Source of the DNA: Taxillus chinensis
Lineage: Eukaryota > Streptophyta > Magnoliopsida > Santalales > Loranthaceae
Assembly: GCA_023512835.1 (NCBI GenBank)
Contig: CM042087.1
Coordinates: forward strand, 40,862,517 to 40,926,516
DNA length: 64,000 nt
Reading direction: 5' to 3'
A program made the position numbers and the translations under genes. Numbering within the stretch: position 1 is the first letter of the stretch; each line of letters begins with the position of its first letter. A model generated the notes under the pieces. The model was given only the letters and a program-made list of their open reading frames with translations, ran no database searches and was not told the DNA's origin. Positions 22,740 to 34,200 of the stretch are shown in pieces.

Positions 22740-23004
22740 TTCCACGCGTAGACCATTGTCACATACCTAGACGACTCGTATTACACGTGGCAAATCACGG
22801 TTGGCTTATTTACTCCCATATTTTTATTCGTTATATTCATTGGGCGTCGAAGCCCCTTGGGATTGCCCCGAGCCCTAGCGAGGGTATTTCAGTCCAATCG
22901 AAAAAGGGGCGGCACCGCTATATAAAGCGACGGAACTGATGAGCCTCTGCCTCCAAACCCTATCAGGCTTTTGCGTCGTTCGTGTTCGCCTCTCGCCTGC
23001 CTAG
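22740..23004 (+). promoter_or_regulatory. eEF1A promoter and first untranslated exon
   Basis: A TATATAAA box is at 22919-22926. A CCAAT core lies near 22894 and an ACACGTGG G-box near 22782. Downstream of the TATA box, AAACCCTA at 22955-22962 is a telo-box, a known element of plant eEF1A and ribosomal-protein promoters. The transcript probably starts near 22950. A donor AG|GT at 23004/23005 (or one near 23014) would end the leader exon. Confidence 0.75.
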
Positions 23005-24207
23005 GTTTTTCCGAGGTTCGTTTCGATTCCTCGATCCATTCTTTGTATTCATGTTTGCTTCGAGGGTTAACGTCTGTCGATCATCGTTTCCTGTATCCTT
23101 TTTCTGTGTTTTGGTTTTAGTTGTTCTGTCGTTCTGTTGCTCGTTAGATCTATTTCATTACCATCAGGGCTGTGTGTCTTGTTGTTTGTCGCAGATCAGT
23201 TATAGTCAGTCGTATGGCTGTTGCCTAACATAATGTGATTGTTTGTGTGTTTTGTATCAAAATCTTGAATGTTCAACTAACATATACCCCATTCCTTGTA
23301 GTCTGTGATCGATTCTCATGTATCGTTGATATGCCGTGTGTATTATTTTTAGTTTTCTTCTGATTACGGGGTTTGAAGACATACAACGTTTCTGATACAT
23401 TAATCACTGATTTTTCCGGACCCACGTTAAAATTTGTATGGACTATTAATAATGGTCAGGATAGCTCAGCAGGTAGAGCAGAGGACTTAAAATCCTTATG
23501 TCACCAGTTCAAATCTGGTTCCTGGCACGGTAGAGTTTGTATTATTTTCTATGGTACAAGTTTATCCATCCATTTTATCGATGTCTATTTTTTTTTAGTT
23601 TGGTGCGAGGTATTCCAACTGTCACTGCCAGTTCTTAGGATTCAGATAATATATTAGGTAAAATGAGTAACAAGTTTCATGTTAACATGAATCATTTTTA
23701 TATTACAGTTTTGTTCTTCTTCCCTCTGCTTTGATGTTTCTACAACCTTTCTATGTTTATTTGTTGATGTACATGGTTTGTCTATTTATGGTTTATGTGG
23801 AGTATTTGCAGACTGATTATTAAGCAATTGTCACTATATTTTCCTCAGGTATTTTTTTTCTACAATGTTTTAGATTGATTTTAGCTTTAATAATTAGTGA
23901 ATTGGTTTTTGTTTTGGCTTTAAATTCATTTTAATTTAATGAAAGGCTTTCGTTGGTTTCACTGTAATGTAAAACATCCAATCAATGTTCTGCTTTTATA
24001 GTTTCTTGAGTTGTGTTGTAATGTATGTATGTGCATGTTATGTCTGGCACTCACGTATGCATGGTGTTTTCCGTTGGTGTTTATTCTACTTTTTATATTT
24101 ATCTTTTAGTTATCTGTGATGTAATTTGATAATCTGTTGGTTTTATATGTCCTGTCCAACATTTATCAGAATGACTAACGTTTCTTTATGTTTTTGCGTT
24201 GCCATAG
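23005..24207 (+). other. eEF1A leader intron
   Basis: Plant eEF1A genes normally have a long intron in the 5' UTR. Here it runs from a GT near 23005 to the acceptor GCCATAG ending at 24207, 16 bases before the start codon, and it is T-rich throughout as expected. It contains the plastid-type tRNA sequence at 23455-23527. The exact donor is uncertain. Confidence 0.75.
23455..23527 (+). tRNA. Plastid trnF-type tRNA sequence with UAA anticodon, inside eEF1A leader intron
   Basis: A complete 73-nt cloverleaf: acceptor GTCAGGA (23455-23461) pairs with TCCTGGC (23520-23526) with one G-U; D stem GCTC/GAGC; anticodon stem GAGGA/TCCTT with one G-U; loop CTTAAAA; T stem ACCAG/CTGGT with loop TTCAAAT; discriminator A; no encoded CCA. 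From memory the body matches plastid tRNA-Phe(GAA) almost base for base. The loop there is CTGAAAA; here position 34 is T (23488), changing the anticodon from GAA (Phe) to UAA (Leu, UUA codons). The first acceptor-stem change keeps pairing. An internal A box (TAGCTCAGCAGG) is good; the B box (AGTTCAAATCT) is weak. It is probably plastid DNA transferred to the nucleus, on the same strand as eEF1A. Whether it is transcribed as a tRNA is unknown. Confidence 0.75.
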
Positions 24208-24223
24208 AATTTAAAAATTAATT

Positions 24224-25665
24224 ATGGGTAAGGAGAAGGTTCACATCAACATTGTGGTCATTGGCCACGTGGACTCTGGCAAGTCTACCACCACTGGCCA
24301 TTTGATCTACAAGCTTGGAGGGATTGACAAGCGTGTGATTGAGCGCTTTGAGAAGGAAGCTGCAGAAATGAACAAGAGGTCATTCAAGTATGCCTGGGTG
24401 TTGGACAAGCTCAAGGCTGAGCGTGAGCGTGGTATTACTATTGACATTGCCTTGTGGAAGTTTGAGACGACCAAATACTACTGCACTGTCATTGATGCCC
24501 CTGGTCATCGTGATTTCATCAAGAACATGATCACTGGAACCTCCCAGGCTGACTGTGCTGTTCTTATTATTGACTCCACAACTGGTGGTTTTGAAGCTGG
24601 TATTTCAAAGGATGGCCAAACTCGTGAACATGCTCTCCTTGCGTTCACACTTGGAGTGAAGCAAATGATTTGCTGCTGTAATAAGGTAAAATTCCCTATA
24701 CAATTTGTCAATTTCTTATGGAAGCACTTTTTTTTTTTTAAATATTGTTTGGTTTGTTTAATTAACATTATTTGTCTCTGTAGATGGACTCCACTACTCC
24801 CAAGTACTCTAAGGCAAGATATGATGAAATTGTGAAGGAAGTCTCTTCCTACCTGAAGAAAGTGGGCTACAATCCAGATAAAATTCCTTTTGTTCCCATC
24901 TCTGGTTTTGAGGGTGACAACATGATTGAGAGATCTACAAACCTTGACTGGTACAAGGGCCCAACACTTTTGGAAGCTCTTGACATGGTCAGCGAGCCCA
25001 AGAGGCCATCAGACAAGCCTCTTCGGCTCCCACTCCAGGATGTTTACAAAATTGGAGGCATTGGAACTGTCCCTGTGGGACGAGTTGAGACTGGTGTTCT
25101 TAAGCCTGGCATGGTGGTTACTTTTGGACCCACTGGACTTACCACTGAAGTTAAGTCTGTGGAGATGCACCATGAGACTCTCCAAGAGGCTCTTCCTGGG
25201 GATAATGTAGGTTTCAATGTCAAGAATGTTGCTGTGAAAGATCTGAAGCGCGGTTATGTTGCCTCGAACTCCAAGGATGACCCTGCCAAGGAAGCTGCTA
25301 GTTTCACCTCCCAAGTTATCATCATGAATCACCCTGGGCAGATCGGAAATGGTTATGCTCCAGTTCTTGACTGCCACACCTCCCACATTGCTGTGAAATT
25401 TTCTGAAATTCTCACCAAGATTGACAGACGGTCTGGCAAGGAGCTTGAGAAGGAGCCAAAGTTTTTGAAGAATGGGGATGCAGGAATGGTTAAGATGATA
25501 CCTACCAAGCCCATGGTTGTTGAGACCTTCTCGCAATATCCCCCTCTTGGCCGTTTTGCTGTCAGGGACATGAGGCAGACTGTGGCCGTGGGTGTAATCA
25601 AGAATGTGGAGAAGAAGGATCCATCTGGTGCGAAGGTGACCAAATCTGCTGCAAAGAAGAAGTGA
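24224..25665 (+). CDS. EF1A: Translation elongation factor eEF1A
   Basis: The GTPase that delivers aminoacyl-tRNA to the cytosolic ribosome. Two coding exons: 24224-24685 and 24784-25665, with a 98-bp GT-AG intron after ICCCNK, the conserved plant position. The product is 447 residues, the family's normal length. GTP-binding motifs are intact: GHVDSGKS (14-21), DAPGH (91-95) and NKMD (153-156, restored across the splice). Other family blocks are [54 protein letters not shown] and [16 protein letters not shown]. The C-terminus ends in a Lys-rich tail ([10 protein letters not shown]). Strong promoter elements and the leader intron fit a highly expressed housekeeping gene. No lesions seen. Confidence 0.99.
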
Positions 25666-27276
25666 ACCGTGGAGGTGAGTGCGGCATCTGCAGTGAGCGC
25701 CTATCATGGTGGAAAGAAGATGTTGCTTGTTATCGTCTGGATTAGGTTTTCACGTTATTGCATTTGGGGTTACAGTTTGTTGCCTTCGCCGTCATCTCGT
25801 GGCCGTTCACAGAACTGGGTTCTTGACCGGCGGTGGCGAGGCCTCGTCTTCGGTTTGTTTTATTAAAGTCCTAGGGTGGTTGTATCTTGGATCTTTTGTT
25901 GTTTTTGTTTGGCCAAATAAGTTGCGTCTTGAACTGAGTCTGTTGGTCCTTTGTTTACCAGTTTTTTCATCCACATAAGACTGCTTTATTTTTTGCGCGT
26001 GCAATCTCTCATCCTCTGTCCTGTATTATTTTCTATCTTCGTTCTGATTTCCCCATCTTAGGCTCTCAGTGGAATTTTATCGTCAGTTGCTCCGTTTCTG
26101 TTCTGCTGTGGGGACGTCCACATTGGTTGCGAACTCCTTGTCCGAAACGATTTTGAAACCAATGCGTTATCGCTATGTATTTAAACCGATGAAACCTACC
26201 GTTTCTGTTTTGTTTGGAAACGATTTTGAGAGAATTTTTAGCAACCCTCTAAGCATCATGAGTGAATGCACATTCAAAAGAGCATCTTTCTAGCATGTCT
26301 TTTTGGATTGTGTATTCATTTGTTCGTCTGGTCAAAGTTAAGAGTTTCGTTGTATTGTAAGAGATTTTCCCATACGCTGCTTTGCGAGAATTCTTATTGG
26401 TGTGTTGGATTGTTTGTTATAGTCTTTGAAAATTAACAGTTTTTCAACATTTGTATTACTTACAATTGTTAATATAAAGAATATTTTACTTAAGTCTTCT
26501 ACACTAAGTCTTTTGCGCTTATTATTGCAATCAAAAGGGTTTGAAAAGATCTACACTAAATCTAATGGTGTTAAAGTATTTTGAGGAATGACTTAACACT
26601 TAAATTTTGGTATGTTAAAGCAATAACGTATTAACAATAAGATTTATATGACACGTTAGGATTTACTTAATTCTTCTTCCGTATGCAAGTAAAAGTTTTT
26701 AGTAAATTATAATTCTTTCTGACTGATGCAAACAAGAATTATTAGATGTTATATGAATATTAGAGATATTTTTCTAAGAGATTGATTATAATGCAACCTA
26801 AGATTGTCACCTATAAAAATTATGAGGGTGTATTTATATAATATTGACTAGATATAAACTATAAGTTAATGTGGATTAATGACCAAAATTTGTAGATGAG
26901 ACCATCAAATCAAAAAGTAAATTAAGCACATATATAAGAGACTCTAGAAATCCCAACAAACGTCATTAGTGGATCTGGATAACATCACCTATATACCATA
27001 AATGTATTATAAGATGATTTTTAACAAGTATTTACTTTTGTTATCACTATTTAAATCATTTCTATAAATGATGATTTAAATGTCATGTTATATTTCAGTA
27101 ATGGCTTCCTACATGTTATTGGTTCTAGAATTTCTCTAGTCCCAATTTATTTAACCATGTGATATTTTTGTATCTATTGCTGACAAGGTAACCTCAAGGG
27201 GTATGACTACATCCCTTTAATGGTTTAATCAACCAACAAATATAGTGTGACATATTAAAAAGAAATTAAATTAGAT
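25666..27276 (+). other. eEF1A 3' UTR and downstream intergenic DNA
   Basis: The stop codon is followed by GC-balanced transcribed-looking text to roughly 26000, then AT-rich DNA. A 13-base phrase GAAACGATTTTGA recurs at 26146 and 26218. No further gene is supported before the TRIM element. A polyadenylation site was not fixed. Confidence 0.5.
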
Positions 27277-27634
27277 TGTTGAGATTATTAATTTATAATC
27301 TCACATTATAAATTAACTAACATTATAATTTATTAATAAGATCTTGTGATTACTCTATCTACTATCGATTGATTTTGGGATGGAAACCTTTAAATTTTAA
27401 CATGATATCATAGTAGGTTATGCATTCTACCTCAAGAGTTTGAGAGGATGTTTATGTTCTATGTCATGTAAAATTGTATTTGCGTTATACTTAAAATACA
27501 CGTCATACGCAAGGAGGTGTGTTGAGATTTATAATCTCACATAGGAATTGACTAGTATTATAATTAATTAATAAGATTATACAGTTACTCGCATACTTCT
27601 ATTGGTATTAGGACAGTAGCCTCGAAATTTAACA
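27277..27634 (+). mobile_element. TRIM (terminal-repeat retrotransposon in miniature), 358 bp
   Basis: Two related LTRs, 27277-27402 (126 bp) and 27520-27634 (115 bp), both start TGTTGAGATT and end TTTAACA. Directly after the first LTR is a primer-binding site, TGATATCATAGTAGGTT, matching the usual complement of initiator-Met tRNA at 14 of 17 positions. Directly before the second LTR is a purine tract, AAGGAGGTG (27511-27519). The internal region is only 117 bp and codes for nothing. Flanking pentamers TAGAT (27272-27276) and TAAAT (27635-27639) match at 4 of 5 positions as the target-site duplication. All parts are in the correct order for a plus-oriented, non-autonomous, old element. Confidence 0.85.
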
Positions 27635-27639
27635 TAAAT

Positions 27640-28460
27640 AAACTACCAGTGTCATATTTTATTTTTTTCACTTTTCATGGGTCTCGATTTTAAAAAAACA
27701 TTTTAAAATACATTTTTTCTCCAACTAAACATAATTTGATTTTAAAATTTAAATTTAAATTCAAATCATAAGATAAAAAGCATAAAAAGAAAAAAAGTGC
27801 ATAGGTCTAGTGCACTTTGATAGGTAATTCAACTTTTTAAAATTCATTTTTTAAATTTTCGCAAAGATTTATAAAATTTCATTAATTTATTAATGAAAAA
27901 GTGCAATATGTTAATAAGCTTAATATATTAATATATATTAATTTTAAGATTTTGAAAATGGTAATGGGAAAACTAAAAGGCATATATGTACTACTTTTTT
28001 AAAATGTAATACGGATATGGTATTTTTTTAATAAATTCATACCTTATTACAAAATTTCACGCTCCATTTAAAAATCCAACAAAAACATTCACACCTTAAA
28101 ATGTGCAAAAACACACAAAAATGCCTTTATGGAATTTGATGAGTAAAATTACATAGTACTAGTACGTATAATTGAAATTGCATAGAAGAAAGAAATTATA
28201 ATCATTCATATATTTTATAACAACATCACGATCCGATTGCATAATTTTTATTAAAAAAAATTAATATAAATATAACCTTTAAAAATAATAATCATACAGA
28301 TATGGTATTTTAACAAATTCGTATCTAATTTCAAAATTCCAGGCTCCCTTTAAAAGCCCAACACTCACAATTAAACGGGCAAACACACATCCACCCACCC
28401 ACACCCTCTGCTCTCTCCAGTCTCTGCTCGATCGATCGATCGTAACGTACGACATAAACA
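27640..28460. other. Intergenic DNA and promoter of the 28.5-kb gene
   Basis: AT-rich. The phrase pair ATATGGTATTTT..AAATTC near 28014-28045 recurs near 28300-28325, pointing to a local duplication. Just before the start codon lie CA/CCCA-rich leader text and a (GATC)4 run (28428-28442). No clear TATA box. Confidence 0.45.
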
Positions 28461-29054
28461 ATGGAAGAAGATGCCCTCTCCTTCTGCGACCTTCCCCTGA
28501 TTCCCCCAAATCGCAAAGGCTTCAAGCTCGCCATCGCCGATCACTCGACTCCTAACCCTAACCCTGACGAAGACCTCGATTTCGAGTTCCGGCCTTCTCC
28601 GCCGCCTCATCCCTCCGACGCTGGCATCGTCTTCTGCGGCAAGGTCTTCCCTTCCGGAGACGGGAATGGCCGTCACCTCCAGAAGCAATGGCTGCTGTCC
28701 GACAAATACAAAGACACCTCCGAACTCCACCAGCCGCCGTTCCCGGCGGAGGAGAAGACTGATGAGCTGTCGGCGGGGTCGCGGTCCCGGTCCCGCCGTC
28801 GTAGAGCGCTCGGGCTGTGGATGGTGAACTTACTACCGAGTATGGATCTGCGCGACACGCGGAAGAGGCAGTCCCGGCGTCGCACGAAGGCGACGCCGGC
28901 AAGGGACGGCGGGGAAGAAGAGACAAAGGAAGGGGAGAGGGGGAAGGCCGCACAGTGTCTCCACCATCTTAGGTGTAAAAAAGGCTATCTGTTCAAGGCG
29001 TTGTCCAGACTCCAGAGTCCCGTCGTTGGTTCACATTCCACACGTGTGAATTAA
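28461..29054 (+). CDS. Uncharacterised plant protein with VFCGK motif (197 aa)
   Basis: A single-exon, 197-residue protein starting MEEDALSFCDLPLIPPN. No named family is recognised. It has an N-terminal DALSFCDLPL helix, an acidic PNPDEDLDFEF segment, AGIVFCGKVFPSGD near residue 55, a central RSRSRRRRALGL basic cluster, then MDLRDTRKRQSRRR and a charged tail. No membrane segment. The ordered motifs parallel those of the gene at 18830-19564, so I infer divergent paralogy. The high GC content of the ORF against its AT-rich surroundings and an ATG in a purine-rich context support it as a real gene. The basic SR-like stretch might direct nuclear localisation, as an inference only. Confidence 0.7.
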   Translation: MEEDALSFCDLPLIPPNRKGFKLAIADHSTPNPNPDEDLDFEFRPSPPPHPSDAGIVFCGKVFPSGDGNGRHLQKQWLLSDKYKDTSELHQPPFPAEEKTDELSAGSRSRSRRRRALGLWMVNLLPSMDLRDTRKRQSRRRTKATPARDGGEEETKEGERGKAAQCLHHLRCKKGYLFKALSRLQSPVVGSHSTRVN

Positions 29055-29161
29055 TATCCTCATTCATCCGCACTTGTGTATGAGATTTGCACCAATTTTT
29101 TATATATAAAAAAAATTCATGTAGCAAATAAAATTTAATAACGATGTCGTATCATCTTTAA

Positions 29162-29185
29162 TTCCCATTCCCATTCCCATTCCCA
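29162..29185. repeat. (TTCCCA)4 hexamer repeat
   Basis: Four perfect hexamer copies in the 3' flank of the VFCGK gene. Confidence 0.9.
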
Positions 29186-30595
29186 TATATGAAGCACACT
29201 TTTGTGATTATGCTATACGGACATTCTGCGTATCTTTAATCCTGCGTATAAAACAAGCTAGATGTACCTTAGTTTAAAATGTTCAATTTCATATATTATG
29301 TGACAGATTTTTTAAATGACATGTTTCTCTTTCCCTCTGCTTAACTTTTCCTTACCCTTTGTAAGATAGAAAAATGGGTAGAAAAAATTTAAGTGAAAAA
29401 GGGATGAAAAGAAAAAAAATATGGAAAGAAAAAGGGTAGATTTTTTTTTCCCTGTGTAATTATTTATTTTTATAATTTGGTAAAGAGAGAAAAAGTTTTT
29501 TTTTTAAATATAACATATGAAATACCAATTTTAACCCGTATGCTATGCTTGTCATAAAGAAGATAAAAGTGTATATTTAACAATCAAAATGACACGTCAT
29601 TTTTATATAAAAAAAGATACACTTTTGGTGGTCGTAAAGGTAGCAGTTAAAGATTACTGTTTATATAATTTTCTATTTTTACTGTGCGTTTTATATGTTT
29701 TTCAAGCATGAAAAAAATCATTTTCATAGCTTTTCCATATGAACTCAATTTTCTACCAAAAATTTACGCTTACCAAACACAGAGGTAGAGCATCAAGGTT
29801 ATACACTTACACGTGTATTATTATTTGTTTATGTCTAAGCAAGTTCATTATCTTAATATTTATGATTTGGCACTTATTTAAGAGGGTCTGTTGATATGGC
29901 GGTTATCAATTTGTTTGCAGCCATTTTAGAATTCTTAATCCAAAATAGTATATTATTGAAGGAAAACCAAACACGTAGACTTGGCCCGACAAACGATTTT
30001 AAATCTTATATAATTAAAGACTTATACAATACTCTGAGCAAAATATTTTTTTTTTCTTATTGCTTAAAAAAATTCTTACCCTAAGATACAATTTTTTCTG
30101 GTATATATCATTACAGTTAATTCAAATTTATTAATCTGATCAACTAGAAACTTTGTGATAAAAGTTTTGATCAAATTGTAATTAAAATTGTGTCAATAGA
30201 GTTTTGTGAGTTACTTTAACCTAACCTGGTAGCTAGATTTGATATTATAGAAAACTTAACATTATGTTTTATTTCCTTGCCAATAAAAGGATACCAAACC
30301 TAATTTGTCAAATTATTTAAATGTAATCCTATTATTTATTATAGCCAAAGGGAGGGAGATTAATGTAATTATATGTATTTTAATATAAATATTAGATACA
30401 ATCATCTATTAGAGTATTACCGTAAAAATATATATAAATAACTGTAATTTATTTATTTTTTAATCTGATGATATGATATGTTACATGATGATTTGATTAT
30501 CTCACAGCAACCACATATTTTAAACCATATTGACATCCTTGAATTGCCAAAGCAAAAAAACAAAAAACAAAATGGAAACCCCCTGTAAATCTCGA

Positions 30596-30597
<2 letters not shown>

Positions 30598-30629
<32 letters not shown>
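30598..30629. repeat. (TTA)n microsatellite
   Basis: About ten uninterrupted TTA units in the distal promoter of the taxilin gene. Confidence 0.95.
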
Positions 30630-30699
30630 TTACATATAATCATCCAGGTGAAATTATGACGCCGATTAAATCATCCGCCTAAGCAGAAGAAACGAAAAA

Positions 30700-31291
30700 T
30701 ATTACCTCATTCATTTTCGTTGCTGCTGGAGCGCAGAAAAGAAGACAGCAGAGCCCATTAACCAAACCTGCTCGGTTCTGCAATTAGGGTTTCAATTCTC
30801 TCATCCAAATTGATCTGTTGAGTAACCCATCAATGTCTCAGTCTCGTTTATGATCTGTCACCTGCTTAGTCCTCAGTAGATCTCATCCCTGCGCAGCTGG
30901 ATTAATCCTGTTTATGCTTATTTATGTTCTGTATAAATAAACGACGATGGGTGGCTAAAGCTTCTGATTTATGCTCTCTTATATGTTGTTTGTTTTAGTT
31001 TTTGATCACATAAGATTTTTAAAAAAAAACCCCAGTACCATTATTATTAATTCAAGTCAAATGAGGTGTTTGTAAATTTACCGTCATTGTGAATTTTGTA
31101 GTTGTTGAGCTTTGGTAGCGCTTGTACATTGCTTCTATGAGCTGAACAGGGTAGAGAATTTGTACCATTTAGAGCTTGTGTTGATGAACAAAAATAAGTG
31201 CCCCCAATTATCTCAGTTGTTGACAAATGGGGGGGTCATAGTTTTGATAATACGATAATATGTAGTTTTTATTCCCGGAACTGTAGGTAAA
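30700..31291 (+). promoter_or_regulatory. Taxilin 5' leader with leader intron
   Basis: An untranslated exon is likely near 30720-30960. An acceptor GAACTGTAG ends at 31286, five bases before the start codon, so a leader intron ends there. The donor was not fixed. A (TTA)n array lies just upstream. Confidence 0.45.
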
Positions 31292-34200
31292 ATGGAAAAT
31301 CCAGCTGCTAGTCAGCTTCCTGAAGTGGATTCATTGCCAGATGGTTTTGTTGAGAGTCCTGCAGAATCCTTGGAACCTATAGGTCCAACATTTGAGCAGG
31401 AGAACCCTAGAGTGGATCACAGAGAGGGTAGTACCTCTGAATTGGACTCGGAATGTGAGGCGTTTAGAATTCTGGAAACAAGCTGTGAGGCCCAATCCGA
31501 GAAGATTCAGAAAATAAGAACTTTTCCTGTTAAACTATCTGACAAGGATGGTTTTAATTCCTCTGGGCAGTCAGCAGCAGCAGTGGCTAATGGTGGCTGT
31601 TTGGAGGATATAGATGGTGCACTTGACATGCTCAAACCAGACGGTTCTCTTTCTGGGGATCCAACCAGGTTAGCGAGCGAGCCATCAGCTGCCTCCTCTA
31701 ATGTTAAAGAGAAAAATGAAGAGACACACGAGGGCTCTGTAAAATGTAATTGTCTTTTTCCTTTAACATGATTTGTAAATGTGGTCTGCTGATAATTCTT
31801 TTTCATTCTGATGATATCTCTCAAAGAGTCCTACCTTGCATGCATTGATACATTGTTAAATTGTTCGGTAGTTCCTTTTGCTGTTTGGTTGACAAATGAA
31901 GCCAAACTCAGGTGTTGATGATTGAACTCACTGCCTTGCTAACTCCTGAAATTAAGAACATATGCTATTTAAAATACATGCTAGTACTTGCATGGGGTAT
32001 ACTTAATCGGTTTGTGTATCCTTTTCTCATAGAATTTTCATTTTTGCTTCTCATGTGAAATCTATCTTTTTCAGGCCTCACATGGGGATTGGATTCTCAA
32101 ACGGTCCAGCCAAAGGAGATACCATCATCAGGAAGCATAGAATCTCTCAAGAATAAAAAGGTAGTCAGTAACTTCAATTCAAAAGTGGTTTAATATAACA
32201 CGTGATTGATTTCAAATTCTCAATTGTGTCTGTTTCTAGTTTTGATAATTTCTCACATTTCGTTTATTATAAATCCAATGAGGAGTTCAATTGCGTAAAC
32301 TTCCAATCAACCTAATGCAAATGTCAAATCAATTATACTTTTAGGTGTAACATTGAAATTTTTAGGAAACATATTCCCTTTCTTACCTGCTAACGAGATG
32401 GAGTAACTATAAAGCTTTGACAAAACTTTTCTTGCCTCAGAGAATATTGTTTCCTTTATTTGTTGTGGCCTTGTGGGCATGTGTATAAGGTGTATCTAGA
32501 GTAAAGGGGCAAACTCCCTTGAGTGGTGAGGTTTGGGAAGGAGTCAGGTCACAAGGGCTAATATGAATGCAACATTTTCTCATAATTAACTGCAAGTGAC
32601 TTATTGCGAAGGTCACAAGACAATAACTCTATCGTTATATTAGGTATACCTCAAAAATACTGGCATTAGAGTCACCAAATATTTTTTAAATTGTTCATAA
32701 ATGGGTAAATATAAATCATATATGGCTATAAAGTGTCTTCAATGTTTGTATTTTATTTAAAAACTCTGATAAATTGTGGGTTTCTAATATATTGGTTCAC
32801 TAAATTTGGAGAACTAATGAACTAGAAGTTCATAATTTGTTAAAGTTTTTAGCTAAAACACAAACTTTGAAGACATTTTATAGCCATATATGATTGATAT
32901 TTGTCTATATATGTATAATTTTTTAAAAATATTTATTGAGTCTAATGCTAATGTTCTAAGGTGTTTCTAGAGTAATGTACTCAAATGACATGTGGAGAGA
33001 CCTCAGGGCATGTTTGTTTTGTTTATTTTTTATTTTTATTTTCAAAATATGATAGTTGTTTTCATATAGAAAATATAAAATTAAAAAGAACTAAAATTAA
33101 TTTATTTTTAAGTAAAAACACGAGCTTGTTTGGTATCGTTTTTAATTTATGTATTTTTTTTTGTATTCTTTTAGAGTTTATATTGAATTTTAATATGAAA
33201 ATAATTTTTGTTTAATAGAAGGGAGAATGTATTTTTTAAATATTAGTTTTAAAATTTTTTAAAAAATATAATATTGTGGGCTCATATAAATATATAATAA
33301 AATAAAGAAAAAATTATTTGAGTCTCATGACAAATTTGAGTTTACATTTGAAAACAAAAAATGAAAAATAATTTTAAAAAATAGCTATGAGATCCATTTA
33401 TTTTGAAATTAAATAATTTTAAATTAATCTGGACCTACCGTTTTAAAAAAATAATTATGTTTTTAAAAATAGTACGACAGTACCAAGCATACTTTGATTT
33501 TTTTTAGTACTCGAAAATAATTATCACAAAAAAAGACAAAACAAACGTGTCCTAAAACCTATGTCTTGTTTGGTGCTTTCATTTCTTTCCTAATTTGCTT
33601 TGGGTGCTTTTTATGTGGATATCTTACATTCCACTATAAATTTCTTTCCTATTATGTTGTTGCCCTTGCTAACAAGGGAGCAAAGCAATTAATCTTCTTA
33701 TTTGTTGTGGCTTACAAAATTCTGTTTATATTAAAATGGTTTTATGTGCTTGTATTGGTGATTCTAAATCCAAATATTTAATGAAAGTGTTTAAGGTTGA
33801 TTTAAATCTAATGATTTTATTGTCTTAGGAAGCTTCTGAAGTTAAACGAAAGAATGCAAAGCGTACCATGAAACAAGAGAAGGAATTTTTGGAGTTCACT
33901 TTGAAGTACCAACACGTCATCGCGGAAAGAGATTCAGGCAAGTGGAAAGAACACTATCATTGCAAGTTTGAAGGTCATTATTGGTGGAAGTCATGTGGTT
34001 AATAATTAGCCCTAGTTTGTTTGGCTTTTGTTTGTTTATCTCTAATATGTACAATTTATTATTGCTTATTTTTACTTGGCCTTGATAAACTGATAGATTA
34101 TATGAGACCTAGAGGGATGGAAAATCCAAGCTTTATTAGCAGCACTAGGCTGTTCTAACATCTCAGGTTGCTTGGATTCATGTTAGCGGGAAATTTTAAT

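Larger units (their letters stand above)
29055..30700. other. Intergenic region before taxilin gene
   Basis: Holds a (TTCCCA)4 tandem repeat (29162-29185), A/G-rich text at 29380-29440 and a TTA microsatellite (30598-30629). No gene is supported. Confidence 0.5.

Noticed and set aside
23455..23527. Ordinary nuclear tRNA-Leu(UAA) gene
   Set aside because: The variable loop is only 5 nt, whereas Leu tRNAs have a long variable arm; the body is Phe-type, so Leu identity is unlikely despite the anticodon.
25009..25707. 232-codon minus-strand frame opposite eEF1A exon 2
   Set aside because: Antisense shadow of a highly constrained coding exon with no family resemblance.
26069..26293. 74-codon plus-strand frame downstream of eEF1A
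   Set aside because: No recognisable family, short, and in the 3' flank; treated as chance.
28371..28953. Several minus-strand frames opposite the 28.5-kb gene
   Set aside because: Shadow frames; the plus-strand frame has the shared VFCGK and RQSR motifs and a sensible start.
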